Shown here: positions 17,713 to 26,347 of the stretch, in pieces
Position numbering within the stretch: position 1 is the stretch's first letter
Layout: every line of letters begins with the position of its first letter
DNA from: Pseudomonas uvaldensis
GTDB taxonomy: Bacteria; Pseudomonadota; Gammaproteobacteria; Pseudomonadales; Pseudomonadaceae
NCBI RefSeq assembly: GCF_021271205.1
Contig: NZ_JAIWKS010000001.1
Span: 719,072 to 783,071 of the forward strand
Direction: 5' to 3'
Length of the DNA: 64,000 bases
Position numbers and translations under genes: made by a program
The notes under the pieces: generated by a model
What the model saw: the letters and a program-made list of their open reading frames with translations, nothing else
The model's database searches: none
What the model was told of the DNA's origin: nothing

Positions 17713-18486
17713 ATGAGCGATTTTTTTAGAGGCAAAAAACTGTTGGTCGTCGGCGGCACGAGCGGCATGGGCCTGGAAACAGCACGCCAATTTTTAAAGG
17801 CGGGTGGCAGCGTGGTTCTCACCGGCAGTAAACAGGATAAAGCCGATGCTGTGCGCGCCGAGCTGAGCCCGCTGGGGAACGTATCAGTGATCGTTGCCAA
17901 CCTCGTGACCGAGGAAGGGATGAACCATGTACGCAACGAAATCAATGCCAACCACAGTGACATCGGCTTCATGGTGAACTCTGCAGGTATATTCATTCCG
18001 AAGCCTTTCATCGAGCACGATGAGGCTGACTACGACATGTACCTGGATCTGAACCGCGCCACATTCTTTATCACGCAGGCAGTGGTCAAAAATATGCTTG
18101 CTGCCAAGCGCGAAGGCTCCATTGTCAACGTCGGTTCGATTGGCGCGCAAGCCGCGCTGGCCGGCTCTCCAGCAACCGCTTATTCGATGGCCAAGGCGGG
18201 CCTGCACGCAGTCACTCGGAACCTGGCAATTGAATTGGCGCACTCAGGTATCCGAGTCAATGCCGTTTCGCCCGGCATCGTTCACACCTCGATCTATGAA
18301 GGCTTCATGGACAAGGACGCGATCCCGGATGCGATGAAGTCGCTAAACGATTTCCACCCACTGGGTCGAGTCGGTGTTCCTGAAGACGTCGCCAATACCA
18401 TCCTCTTCTTACTCTCCGATAAAACTTCCTGGGTGACCGGTGCTATCTGGGACGTTGATGCAGGGGTGATGGCGGTACGTGCCTAA
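17713..18486 (+). CDS. Short-chain dehydrogenase/reductase
   Basis: A 257-residue classical SDR. It has the cofactor motif [16 protein letters not shown] near 13-28, the NSAG motif, the catalytic Ser in [12 protein letters not shown], the YSMAK catalytic Tyr-Lys pair, and the RVNAVSPG loop. The length is typical. It lies 72 bp after osmC in the same direction. Within thiosulfinate-tolerance clusters an SDR is a regular member and probably reduces carbonyl or electrophilic products with NAD(P)H. The substrate is not known. Confidence 0.9.
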   Translation: MSDFFRGKKLLVVGGTSGMGLETARQFLKAGGSVVLTGSKQDKADAVRAELSPLGNVSVIVANLVTEEGMNHVRNEINANHSDIGFMVNSAGIFIPKPFIEHDEADYDMYLDLNRATFFITQAVVKNMLAAKREGSIVNVGSIGAQAALAGSPATAYSMAKAGLHAVTRNLAIELAHSGIRVNAVSPGIVHTSIYEGFMDKDAIPDAMKSLNDFHPLGRVGVPEDVANTILFLLSDKTSWVTGAIWDVDAGVMAVRA

Positions 18487-18496
18487 ACACCGAGGC

Positions 18497-18531
18497 AAGC
18501 GCCCTGTGTAGCGCCTCTCAACGGGGCGCTT
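18497..18531 (+). terminator. GC-rich hairpin after the SDR gene
   Basis: AAGCGCCC pairs with GGGCGCTT; an alternative shorter stem is AGCGCC with GGCGCT. Only two T residues follow. It lies between the sdr and tetR genes and could act as an attenuator or an mRNA-stabilising end rather than a full stop. Confidence 0.45.
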
Positions 18532-18578
18532 TCCAGCAGGCTGCTTCGGTGATAAGGGTGTTGGCTGTAGGAGTTTAA

Positions 18579-19169
18579 ATGTCTATCACGACAAAAGCCG
18601 CGCTGCTGAGCTACGCGGAAACCCAGATGCGCTCAAAGGGTTACTCAGCGTTCAGTTACGCGGATCTCGCAGCGAAAGTCGGCATTAGAAAAGCCAGCAT
18701 TCACCATCACTTTCCGACCAAGGAGTGCCTGGGCGCTGAGCTGATCAACGACTACATCGCTCGGTTCAACGAGACGTTGCTATCAATCGAGATCATGCAT
18801 CCCGAGCCACTGCAGCGCTTGCAGGCTTTTTCCCGACTTTTCGTGATCAGCGCGAATGAGGGGCTGCTGCCGTTATGCGGTGCCTTGGCAGCGGAAATGG
18901 CTGCTTTGCCTTTGTCGCTACAAAGACTTACCAGGGACTTCTTTAATTCCCAGCTCGCATGGCTCCAAAGCACCCTAAATGACGCAGTCCGGCAGCACCA
19001 CTGGTTACTTGGAACAACTGCTGAGAGCTTCGCCTTCATGCTGCTGAGCATGTTGGAGGGAGCAAGCCTCATTGATTGGACACTGGGTCGCTCAACCGAC
19101 CCGTTGGCGGGCTTTAACCATTTGCTTGAAATGGCCGCAATGCAATCTTCACTTCTCCGTGCAGGATAA
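18579..19169 (+). CDS. TetR family regulator, second paralogue
   Basis: A 196-residue TetR protein clearly paralogous to the one at 15819. The HTH reads GYSAFSYADLAAKVGIRKAS and IHHHFPTKE, and the LPLCGALAAEMAALP segment carries Cys100. There is an extra Cys at 50. It lies inside the operon, 92 bp after sdr and three bases before dsbA, so it is co-transcribed with its probable targets. It is the best candidate for the repressor that reads the shared palindromes at 17015-17032 and 24536-24553, released when Cys100 is modified by a thiol-reactive compound. Confidence 0.9.
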   Translation: MSITTKAALLSYAETQMRSKGYSAFSYADLAAKVGIRKASIHHHFPTKECLGAELINDYIARFNETLLSIEIMHPEPLQRLQAFSRLFVISANEGLLPLCGALAAEMAALPLSLQRLTRDFFNSQLAWLQSTLNDAVRQHHWLLGTTAESFAFMLLSMLEGASLIDWTLGRSTDPLAGFNHLLEMAAMQSSLLRAG

Positions 19170-19172
19170 AAT

Positions 19173-19871
19173 ATGCAAACCCCTTCGAAAAAATATGTAG
19201 TCGATATCTGGTCTGATTACGTGTGTCCCTGGTGCTGGATTGCCAAGCGTCGTTTTGAAAAAGCACTCGAAAACTTCTCGCAGAAAGACGATGTACAGGT
19301 CACCGTTCGGGCCTATCGACTGGCTGCAAATCACGCCCCTGAACCGATGATTGCGGCACTGAAACGTAAGCTCGGCAACCTAGATTCCGCAGAAGCGATG
19401 ATGAGTACGGTCAGTAAATATGGCCAGGCTGACGGGCTGGATTATCGCTTCGACACCATGATGTTTGGTGACACAGCTGATGCTCATGTCTTGGTGAAAG
19501 CAGTTAAAGACACGACAGTGAAAAAGCGCCTTGTCGAGGCGTTGTACGAGCAAAGTACCAGTCACGGCAAGTCGCTTTTTGATCGCGCCAATTTGGAGGC
19601 GATTGCGAAGGAGGCAGGTGTGCCCGATGAATCAATTCAGTTGGCGTGGTCATCCGTGGAGCTGCGCGTTGAGATGGAAGAAGACGAGCATTTCGCAGCC
19701 CAACTGGGTTCCGGCGTGCCACTTTTTGTCTTCAACAAAGCGTTCTCGGTGTCAGGTGCTCAGCCAGAAGCGGCCTTTCTTGAAGCGCTGAATCAAATGG
19801 TTGCCAAAGCGAGAACCGAGGATAGCTCATTGATGGGCCAAGTCTGCGGCATCGATGGCTGCAAAATTTGA
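19173..19871 (+). CDS. DsbA family oxidoreductase (FrnE-like)
   Basis: A 232-residue cytoplasmic thioredoxin-fold protein with no signal peptide. It starts YVVDIWSDYVCPWCWIAKRR with the CPWC active site (C18, C21). A helical insert, VPLFVFNKAFSVSGAQP (the cis-Pro loop and following segment) and a second Cys pair near the C terminus (VCGIDGCKI) follow. This is the FrnE subgroup. It begins three bases after the TetR gene, so translation is likely coupled. In allicin-tolerance loci dsbA is a core gene; it would repair or form mixed disulfides caused by thiosulfinates. Confidence 0.9.
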   Translation: MQTPSKKYVVDIWSDYVCPWCWIAKRRFEKALENFSQKDDVQVTVRAYRLAANHAPEPMIAALKRKLGNLDSAEAMMSTVSKYGQADGLDYRFDTMMFGDTADAHVLVKAVKDTTVKKRLVEALYEQSTSHGKSLFDRANLEAIAKEAGVPDESIQLAWSSVELRVEMEEDEHFAAQLGSGVPLFVFNKAFSVSGAQPEAAFLEALNQMVAKARTEDSSLMGQVCGIDGCKI

Positions 19872-19935
19872 TGCAACGGAACGGGGGCAATCAGAAGGTG
19901 CTCCCGTTTTCCTTAACACAACACGTGAGATCCAA

Positions 19936-20265
19936 ATGAGCCGTATCGTTGAATTGAGCGCTCCTCAATTTGCCTGCTTTGTTGCCAAAGGCAGCAGTGT
20001 CGTACTGTTCTCAGCGTCCTGGTGCAAACCTTGTAAAGAGATGAAGCCAGTCTTCGTCGACTTGGAGGAAAAACTCCATGCTCTCGCAGTGTTTGGAAAG
20101 ATTGATATTGCGGTATCGCCGACGATTGCGCAGATGTATGGCATTCGCTCTGTGCCCTCCTTGGCAGTGTTCCACGAAGGCCGATTATTGAAGGTCTTCG
20201 CTGGTTCTAAATCAGTTTCAGCCTTGAAAAAAGCAATCATCACTGAGCTGGAGGACGCTAGTTAA
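19936..20265 (+). CDS. Thioredoxin family protein with CKPC active site
   Basis: A 109-residue thioredoxin. It has VVLFSASWCKPCKEMKPVF with Cys30 and Cys33 and the cis-Pro loop IRSVPSLAVFHEG. The active site reads CKPC instead of CGPC, which should alter the redox potential. The ATG at 19936 was chosen by family length; the frame is open back into dsbA. It is the last gene of the plus-strand operon and converges on kefC, leaving 30 bp between the two stops. Likely role: reduction of protein or glutathione mixed disulfides during thiol stress. Confidence 0.9.
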   Translation: MSRIVELSAPQFACFVAKGSSVVLFSASWCKPCKEMKPVFVDLEEKLHALAVFGKIDIAVSPTIAQMYGIRSVPSLAVFHEGRLLKVFAGSKSVSALKKAIITELEDAS

Positions 20266-20295
20266 CCAAGCATCCTCCTCGACCTGTAAGGCAAG

Positions 20296-22122
20296 TCAGC
20301 TACCTGTCTCCCTGTGCGCAAGGCTCATTTTTCCTGGGCCAACATCAATTGGATGAGCGCGGTCTTCATTGAATATTTCCGTTAGTAAAGCGTTGGCTCG
20401 TTTGTAGGCGTCGTACTTGAATTCGGTATCGTCCTCGGGCTGAGCGGCCATCTCCTCTAGCATCTCCAAATTCAGGCGGCGGAATCGATCCGCACGCTCA
20501 CGAGCTTCGTAGCGTCCTATCCCAAGTTGCTCCAAAGCCCTGCGCCCGAGGGACAGCGCGCTTTCAAAGGTTTCCCGCTCGACGTCTTCAATACCCATCT
20601 GACGTAGGGTAATGATGTGCCCCATATCTCGAGCGCGCACCACCAGTTTTAGGGATGGAAAATGCTCCTGGGCCAACTTGGTCAGTGCCAGGTTATCGTC
20701 TTGATTATCGATGGCGTTGATCAGCACCACGGCTTGGGCAGCACCCGCAGCGTGCAGTAAATCGAGGCGGGTGGCATCTCCATAGAATACCTTGACCCCG
20801 AACTTACGCAGCGTCTCGATGTGGTCTGGATCATGATCCAAGACCACTACCTCAAAACCACAGGACATCAACAGACGGCCAGCGATCTGACCGAATCGAC
20901 CGAAGCCAGCAATGATGACCCGAGGATTGCTCTGATCAATGGTGTCAGCTTCATTGCTGCCCTGTTTGCTCGACGACTCCAGGTGATTGAGCAAAAGGAT
21001 CAACAAAGGCGTCACACACATCGACAACGCCACCGCTAGCGTTAGGCTCTTACCCCAAGGGTCGACCAAGATGCCGATGACGGTCGCTGCGCCAAATACT
21101 ACAAAGGCAAACTCACTGCCTTGGCCAAGGAACACCGCCTGCCATGAACGCTGGTCACTTGGGACATTCAGGAAGCGACCCAGGAGCTTGATCACGAGCA
21201 GCTTGATCAGAATGAAGCCCAGGGTCAGGGTGATGACTTTCAGCGGCGAATCGATCAGCGTGCCGAAGTCAATCGACATCCCTACACCGATAAAGAACAG
21301 ACCCAGCAACAGGCCTTTGAAGGGTTCGATATCGCTTTCCAGAGCATGGCGATACTCCGAGCTGGCCAAGAGGACGCCGGCTAAGAACGCGCCCATGGCC
21401 ATGGATAAGCCGGCCTCCTCCAACAAGAGGCCGAAGCCAAACACCAGGAACAGTGCGACGGCACTAAAGATTTCTCTCAGGCCTGAGCGCGCTACAAAGC
21501 GAAGGACAGGCCGAGAGACGTACTTACCCAGGAGAACCACTGCGGCAATTGCACCCACGATTTTGGCAATGGATAGGCCCAGCTCTGCACCTGAAGGCGT
21601 ACCACCGTTTGCGGCTAGCAGTGGGATCATTGCTACTAAGGGAATCGCCGCGATGTCCTGGAAAAGCAACACGGCGAAGCTGCTGCGACCCACGGCGGTG
21701 GAGTTCATGTTTCTCTCGCTCATGGCCTGCATGGCGATAGCAGTCGACGACAGGCTCAACGTCAGCCCTACCAACAACGCAGCCGTCCAATTCAAGCCAA
21801 GTGCAGCGCAGAAAACTGCGATGGCCGCACCGCATGCCAGCATTTGCAACGCGCCGCCGCCGAAGACCATGCGGCGCATAGCCCAGAGACGCTTGGGGTC
21901 GAGTTCGAGACCAATGATGAACAGCATCAACACCACGCCAATCTCAGCAAAGTGCAGGATGGACTCGACATCGGTCACAAGCTTCAAACCCCATGGGCCG
22001 ATCAGGCAGCCGGCTATCAGGTAGCCTAGAACCGGGCCAAGCCCTAACCGGACGGCAATTGGGACTATCAAGGCAGCTGAGCTCAGGTAAATGAGCATTT
22101 CAATCAGGCTATGAGTGCCCAT
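20296..22122 (-). CDS. kefC: Glutathione-gated K+/H+ antiporter KefB/KefC type (CPA2)
   Basis: A 608-residue protein. Residues 1-380 form about 12 membrane helices of the CPA2 exchanger ([17 protein letters not shown], then [19 protein letters not shown]). Residues 397-520 form a TrkA-N/RCK domain with the [17 protein letters not shown]ossmann motif. Kef channels lose K+ and acidify the cytoplasm when glutathione adducts of electrophiles bind, which protects thiols. The ATG abuts the kefF stop (TGAATG), so the two are translated together. Its presence with kefF is typical of thiosulfinate-tolerance clusters. Confidence 0.92.
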   Translation of the reverse strand: MGTHSLIEMLIYLSSAALIVPIAVRLGLGPVLGYLIAGCLIGPWGLKLVTDVESILHFAEIGVVLMLFIIGLELDPKRLWAMRRMVFGGGALQMLACGAAIAVFCAALGLNWTAALLVGLTLSLSSTAIAMQAMSERNMNSTAVGRSSFAVLLFQDIAAIPLVAMIPLLAANGGTPSGAELGLSIAKIVGAIAAVVLLGKYVSRPVLRFVARSGLREIFSAVALFLVFGFGLLLEEAGLSMAMGAFLAGVLLASSEYRHALESDIEPFKGLLLGLFFIGVGMSIDFGTLIDSPLKVITLTLGFILIKLLVIKLLGRFLNVPSDQRSWQAVFLGQGSEFAFVVFGAATVIGILVDPWGKSLTLAVALSMCVTPLLILLLNHLESSSKQGSNEADTIDQSNPRVIIAGFGRFGQIAGRLLMSCGFEVVVLDHDPDHIETLRKFGVKVFYGDATRLDLLHAAGAAQAVVLINAIDNQDDNLALTKLAQEHFPSLKLVVRARDMGHIITLRQMGIEDVERETFESALSLGRRALEQLGIGRYEARERADRFRRLNLEMLEEMAAQPEDDTEFKYDAYKRANALLTEIFNEDRAHPIDVGPGKMSLAHRETGS

Positions 22123-22644
22123 TCAATCTTCCCTCCATGACGTCAGGCGCTCGCCATAATTCCGGATCTGTTTAAGCAATGCGCTTTGATCTGCTCTGTA
22201 AGCACCATGGACTGCGACTGGACTCAACCAATGCATTTCGCAGTAATTCGCCGTCGCCTGAATGGGCTGGGACAGCACCGCAAAACCTGGGTGGTCGCCG
22301 CCTTCAAAATGATCATGCTCTCCGCCAGTGGTCACGGCCCACAGCATTTTTTTGTTTTTCAAGGCAGTAGCGCCCGCGCCGTAAGCCCAGCCCTGTGTGA
22401 AAACCTTATCGATCCACAGCTTCAAGAGAGGTGGGTAGCTATACCAGTACAAAGGGTGTTGCAGAACGAGGAGATCTGCCTGTTCCACCGCCCTCTGTTC
22501 AGCTTCAACGTCGATATTGAAATCGGGGTACAGGTCGTACAGCGAACGGATTGCGACATCGGGATTGTTAGCTGCCAGCTTGAGCATCAACATGTTGACG
22601 TTGGATTTATCAGGGTAAGGATGGGCGTAAATGATCAGAATCAC
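22123..22644 (-). CDS. kefF: KefF/KefG-like NAD(P)H quinone oxidoreductase, Kef ancillary protein
   Basis: A 173-residue flavodoxin-fold protein. It shows IIYAHPYPDKSNVN (FMN phosphate loop), LLVLQHPLYWYSYPPLLKLW and VFTQGWAYG, then AVTTGG. This is the KefF/KefG/MdaB family, which binds to and activates Kef antiporters and also reduces quinones. The GTG at 22644 was chosen because the fold begins there and a GGGGA lies upstream; the longer open frame has no support. It directly precedes kefC. Confidence 0.88.
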   Translation of the reverse strand: MILIIYAHPYPDKSNVNMLMLKLAANNPDVAIRSLYDLYPDFNIDVEAEQRAVEQADLLVLQHPLYWYSYPPLLKLWIDKVFTQGWAYGAGATALKNKKMLWAVTTGGEHDHFEGGDHPGFAVLSQPIQATANYCEMHWLSPVAVHGAYRADQSALLKQIRNYGERLTSWRED

Positions 22645-22685
22645 GGAGTAGTCCCCACAAACCTGGCGTTCGTTAAGAACGGAAA

Positions 22686-22731
22686 AGCTCCCTGTTCGTT
22701 GAGCATGGCCGCACTCAAAGAACAGGGAGCT
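22686..22731. terminator. 12-bp inverted repeat between the tautomerase and kefF genes
   Basis: AGCTCCCTGTTC and its exact complement are separated by a 22-base loop. It sits in the 107-bp gap inside the minus-strand operon. With no T-run it is more likely an attenuator or RNA-processing hairpin than a strong terminator. Both arms are GC-mixed and exact. Confidence 0.45.
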
Positions 22732-22751
22732 AATGACATGAAGGTGAAGTC

Positions 22752-22970
22752 TTACTCGCCGGCTTGCAGCTTCAATACTTCTTGGGCGGTCACAGGTTTG
22801 CCACCAATACCCCAGTCTCCACTTTTTACCTCTTCGAAGATGACCCACGTGAGGGCGCGCATGTTTTCGCCTTCAACCGACACCATAGCGTCAGTCACTT
22901 TGCGAATCACTTCAGCCTTTTGCTCGTCGGAAAAAACGCCTTCAATCCCTTTGATAGTTACGAGTGGCAT
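22752..22970 (-). CDS. 4-oxalocrotonate tautomerase family protein
   Basis: 72 residues starting MPLVTIKGIEGVFSDEQK, so Pro1 is exposed after Met removal as the catalytic base of this superfamily. VIFEEVKSGDWGIGG is the typical second half. A GGAGAACACC site precedes the ATG. It lies 30 bp after the old yellow enzyme gene. A 4-OT-like gene is part of the described allicin-resistance gene set. It may act on unsaturated carbonyl or halogenated compounds; the true substrate is unknown. Confidence 0.9.
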   Translation of the reverse strand: MPLVTIKGIEGVFSDEQKAEVIRKVTDAMVSVEGENMRALTWVIFEEVKSGDWGIGGKPVTAQEVLKLQAGE

Positions 22971-23000
22971 GGTGTTCTCCTAAAAGTTTGTGAAGGAATA

Positions 23001-24107
23001 TCAGGCTTTGGTCGCTGCGTATTCCGGATAGTCGGTGTAGCCCTTATCAATCGAACCACTTACGCCGTAGTAGGTCGCGCGATCACCCTCGGCCAATGGC
23101 CAATCGTTCTGCATACGCTCTACCAGATCAGGGTTGGCAATGTAGGCGGTGCCGAAGGCAATGAGATCTAGCTCGCCTTTGGCGAGCTCAGACTCTGCGA
23201 TCTCTTTGGTGAAGCCGCCCGCAGCCATCAAGGTGCCCTTGTACGCTTCACGGAATGCAGCGCCGAAACCTGGTGGCGTTTGCGCGGCGAGGATGGTCGG
23301 TTGGTAGTTCAGGTGAACAAATGCCAGCTCTCTTTCGTTGAGGGCAGCCGCCATACTCATCCAGGTTTCTTCTTCGCCTTCGTACACACCAAAGTCATAC
23401 AGTCGACCAAACGGAGAGAAGCGCACACCGATCTTCGATCCGCCGATTTCAGCAGCAATCGCATCAATCGTTTCCAGCAGGAAACGCTGACGGTTCGCGA
23501 TAGAGCCGCCGTACTGATCAGTACGAGTGTTCAGGGCGCTGCTCAGGAATTGGTCGAACAGGAAGCCGTTGGCTGCCATGATTTCGATACCGTCAAAGCC
23601 GGCGTCAATGGCTATCCTTGCGGACTTCACGAAGTCGGCGATGACGCGTTTCACTTCTTCAGTTTCTAGCGCACGTGGTGTGCTTGGCTGTACCGGGCCA
23701 GATTTACCAGGTTCGATCCAGGCATACACCGTGGTATCTACCGCAGGCACCGTGCCCGAGGAGACTGGCATCATGCCGTGTACCGAGGTGTGGGACATAC
23801 GGCCTACGTGCCAGAGCTGCGCAAAAATCTTCCCGCCCTTGGCGTGCACCGCGTCAGTCACTTTGCGCCAGCCTGGTAAGTGCACATCTTCGTAAATGCC
23901 AGGGGTGTACAGATAGCCGCGAGCCTCATCGGAAATAGGCAGGCCTTCGGTGATCAGCAAGCCGGCAGAAGCTCGCTGTGCGTAGTAAAGCGCGTTGGAT
24001 TCATTCGGAATGTTGTTCAAGGTTCGGGTGCGAGTCATAGGGGCCATGACAACGCGGTTTTTCAAAGGAGTACCGGCTAGATCGTAAGGAGTGAACAGCT
24101 TATTCAT
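23001..24107 (-). CDS. Old yellow enzyme family alkene reductase with altered active site
   Basis: A 368-residue TIM-barrel flavoprotein. It has LFTPYDLAGTPLKNRVVMAP, the FAQLWHVGR segment, TDQYGGSIANRQRFLLE and the C-terminal FMN phosphate site (LMAAGGF and DLIAFGTAYIANPDL). In most family members the substrate pair and proton donor lie in a His-x-x-Asn-x-Tyr motif. Here it reads I-M-A-A-N-G-F-L, so His is Met177 and the Tyr proton donor is Phe182, while Asn180 is kept. The enzyme may still oxidise NADPH but handle alkenes differently. It sits in the operon between the AhpD-like and tautomerase genes. Confidence 0.9.
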   Translation of the reverse strand: MNKLFTPYDLAGTPLKNRVVMAPMTRTRTLNNIPNESNALYYAQRASAGLLITEGLPISDEARGYLYTPGIYEDVHLPGWRKVTDAVHAKGGKIFAQLWHVGRMSHTSVHGMMPVSSGTVPAVDTTVYAWIEPGKSGPVQPSTPRALETEEVKRVIADFVKSARIAIDAGFDGIEIMAANGFLFDQFLSSALNTRTDQYGGSIANRQRFLLETIDAIAAEIGGSKIGVRFSPFGRLYDFGVYEGEEETWMSMAAALNERELAFVHLNYQPTILAAQTPPGFGAAFREAYKGTLMAAGGFTKEIAESELAKGELDLIAFGTAYIANPDLVERMQNDWPLAEGDRATYYGVSGSIDKGYTDYPEYAATKA

Positions 24108-24149
24108 GATTAATCTCGACGTCGTTAAGGGTTGAATTCGGCGTTTGAG

Positions 24150-24482
24150 TTAGGACTTGTCGAACGCGTCGAGTACGTGGGTGCTGTAGACCAGCGCGGC
24201 ACCGGCATTCATGTTGATAGCCACACCCAGTGCTTCGGCGACCTCTTCACTGGTTACACCGAGCTTCTTTGCTTCAGCGGCGTGAAATGCAATGCAGCCA
24301 TCGCAGCGAGTCGTCACGGCCACTGCGAGGGAGATGAGCTCGCGAGTCTTGGCGTCCAGATGATTGGTTTTGCTTCCGGCGGCACCGAGAGCAGCCATAC
24401 CCTTCATGGTTTCAGGTGACAAGCCGTTCAGCTCTATCAAACGGGTGTTGATGTCTTTTCGGGTTTGCTTCCAGTCTTGCAT
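24150..24482 (-). CDS. Carboxymuconolactone decarboxylase / AhpD-like protein
   Basis: A 110-residue all-helical protein with CDGCIAFH (Cys60-x-x-Cys63, His67), the redox-active motif of AhpD-type alkylhydroperoxidases, followed by TSEEVAEALGVAINMNAG. The ATG at 24482 was chosen by family length and spacing. It is the first gene of the minus-strand operon, transcribed from the promoter at 24533-24561. In thiosulfinate-tolerance loci ahpD is one of the main contributors to resistance. It probably cycles disulfide electrons to reduce peroxides or disulfide-S-oxides. Confidence 0.9.
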   Translation of the reverse strand: MQDWKQTRKDINTRLIELNGLSPETMKGMAALGAAGSKTNHLDAKTRELISLAVAVTTRCDGCIAFHAAEAKKLGVTSEEVAEALGVAINMNAGAALVYSTHVLDAFDKS

Positions 24483-24532
24483 GGGATTCTCACAGGGTTG
24501 TCGTTGGTTGCAGGAATTTAAACTCCACAACA

Positions 24533-24561
24533 ACGCTACCATCCAGTTGGTAGGGTTTCAA
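24533..24561 (-). promoter_or_regulatory. Promoter and operator of the ahpD-oye-tautomerase-kefFC operon
   Basis: On the minus strand TTGAAA and TAGCGT are 17 bp apart. The spacer contains a perfect inverted repeat, CTACCA/TGGTAG with six bases between (24536-24553). Promoter geometry and palindrome placement match 17007-17035 in front of the other operon. Both operons are therefore probably controlled by the same TetR repressor. Confidence 0.65.
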
Positions 24562-24718
24562 CGACTCCATAATGATTTTTAATATCAATGCAATCGAATA
24601 ATCAGCTTCTTGTTTTTTGGCGAGAGATTACGAGCGACACGCAGAAAAAGGAGCGCTACCAGAAAAAAATTCATATCGCAAAATCAAGGACTGACATAAT
24701 GATCGCCACGCGTTTGGT

Positions 24719-25014
24719 TCGCTGGCGACGCGACTGATAGGGAGGCACTTGGTTGATTTGCCGCAGGTGATTTGCGCGGCCCCGCCTATGTCAATATATA
24801 TGGCACGCCGCTTAGTGTTGCCGACCTTGGCAAGCACCAGGCAATCAACTACATCTCGCGAACGAGCGGAAGGCCTTTTCCATTCGAATTCCAGATAAAT
24901 GGGGCGGTGCAAGAGGTCACGATCCCGACGGCGATCTCTGTGTTCGGCGCGGAGATTTACACTGCATCTGCCATCGCAGGAATCGGGATTATTAGGCTCC
25001 CAGATACAGAGTAG
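24719..25014 (+). pseudogene. LysR family regulator remnant
   Basis: The translated stretch SLATRLIGRHLVDLPQVICA, then a one-base frameshift, then PAYVNIYGTPLSVADLGKHQ and INYISRTSGRPFPFEF matches the effector domain of LysR regulators (CAAPAYxxxxGTPxxxxDL). The N-terminal HTH and the first half of the effector domain are missing. This is a decayed fragment, probably left at an old junction. Confidence 0.7.
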
Positions 25015-25291
25015 CTAAGGAGTTGCAGCAGAAAATCCTGTGCGAATTACTCTCTTTCGCCTAGATTTCGATGACCGGGATTTAGTGATTTCAACTATCA
25101 TGCCCGCTCATTATAGGTTCCAGACTGCGTACGCTTGGGTGACGGCACTGTCAACGCGGGCCAAGGTGGGAAGGAAAGCGACTGCCTCATTGCATCCTCC
25201 GTATCCTGCGCGCCCGTGAAGCTAAGGCCTGTACTTCGGCATCGGACAGCCCCTAAGATCTAAGCCGTCACCAATCCATGGAGCGCTGATC

Positions 25292-26260
25292 TTGCCAAGC
25301 GTATTTTTTTCATACTGCCATGCCGATGAGGCGCTTCGTGATCAGCTGGAAAAGCAGCTATCGATGCTCAAGCGCCAGGGCGTTATCGACACTTGGCATG
25401 ACCGCAGGATCGGCGCTGGTCAAGAAATCGATGCAGCCATCGACAACCATATCAACAGCGACGAAATCATCCTTCTCTTGGTCAGTCCTGACTTCATCGC
25501 CTCTGATTATTGCTACAACATCGAGATGACTCGCGCCATGGAGCGCCACGCCTCGAAGGAAGCGATCGTCATCCCTGTGATTTTGCGCGCGTGTGATTGG
25601 CATCATGCTCCGTTCGGTAAGCTGCTGGCCACGCCTGAGGATGGTAAACCCGTCACCCTTTGGCCTGACCGCGATGTAGCTTTCCTTCAAGTAGCGCAGG
25701 CAGTACGCAAAGCTGCAGAGCGATGCCGCAAGGATGTGACCATTCCTGCATCGCAAATCGCGCGCTCGGCGCCAGCTATTCCACAGCCGCCCTCCTCGCT
25801 ACCGGCCACCGGCCCCCGGTCGAGTAACCTTAGAGTTGCCAAGAGCTTCACCCAACGGGACAAAGATCAGTTCTTGTTGGACACCTTCGAATACATCGCT
25901 CGCTACTTCGAGAACTCCCTGCAAGAGCTTCAAGCTCGTAATCCTGGTTATGAAGGTGTGTATCGTCGAATCGACGCCAATCGCTTTTCTGCGGTCATCT
26001 ACAAGGACGGACGGGACGTTACTAGGGGGACGGTGTTTACGGGAGGTCAGCTGGGTGCCGGGATTTATTACAGCCAAGGCGATTCATTCGCGGGTAACAG
26101 CTACAACGAGTCGCTGTCGGTAAACGCTGATGATCAAGCCCTGTATTTGAAAACGCTGGGCATGTCCCACTACGCTGGGCATGATCAAAAGCTATCTCAA
26201 GAAGGTGCTGCGGAAGCGCTGTGGAGCATCGTCATCACGCCATTGCAACGCGGGAGGTAA
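25292..26260 (+). CDS. TIR domain protein with unknown C-terminal domain
   Basis: A 322-residue protein starting at TTG with GGAG eight bases upstream. Residues 1-150 are a TIR domain: PSVFFSYCHADEALRDQLEK, then INSDEIILLLVSPDFIAS and DYCYNIEMTRAME. Glu78 sits where the catalytic Glu of TIR NADases is found. A proline-rich linker (155-175) leads to a 140-residue C-terminal domain (FEYIARYFENSLQELQ, then RIDANRFSAVIYKDGR and GAGIYYSQGD) that I do not recognise and that may sense a ligand. Single-gene TIR effectors of this layout often act in phage defence by depleting NAD+. Confidence 0.8.
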   Translation: MPSVFFSYCHADEALRDQLEKQLSMLKRQGVIDTWHDRRIGAGQEIDAAIDNHINSDEIILLLVSPDFIASDYCYNIEMTRAMERHASKEAIVIPVILRACDWHHAPFGKLLATPEDGKPVTLWPDRDVAFLQVAQAVRKAAERCRKDVTIPASQIARSAPAIPQPPSSLPATGPRSSNLRVAKSFTQRDKDQFLLDTFEYIARYFENSLQELQARNPGYEGVYRRIDANRFSAVIYKDGRDVTRGTVFTGGQLGAGIYYSQGDSFAGNSYNESLSVNADDQALYLKTLGMSHYAGHDQKLSQEGAAEALWSIVITPLQRGR

Positions 26261-26347
26261 CCTTTCCTGATCAACCTCAAAGGCGTAGTCATGGCATGAA
26301 GGCGTGACGAATATCGAGTGCTTATCGCCTGGAGTCGATGTCTGCCA

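Noticed and set aside
20987..22024. 345-codon plus-strand frame
   Set aside because: Antisense to kefC, rich in Arg, Pro and Ser as typical of reverse frames, and without motif.
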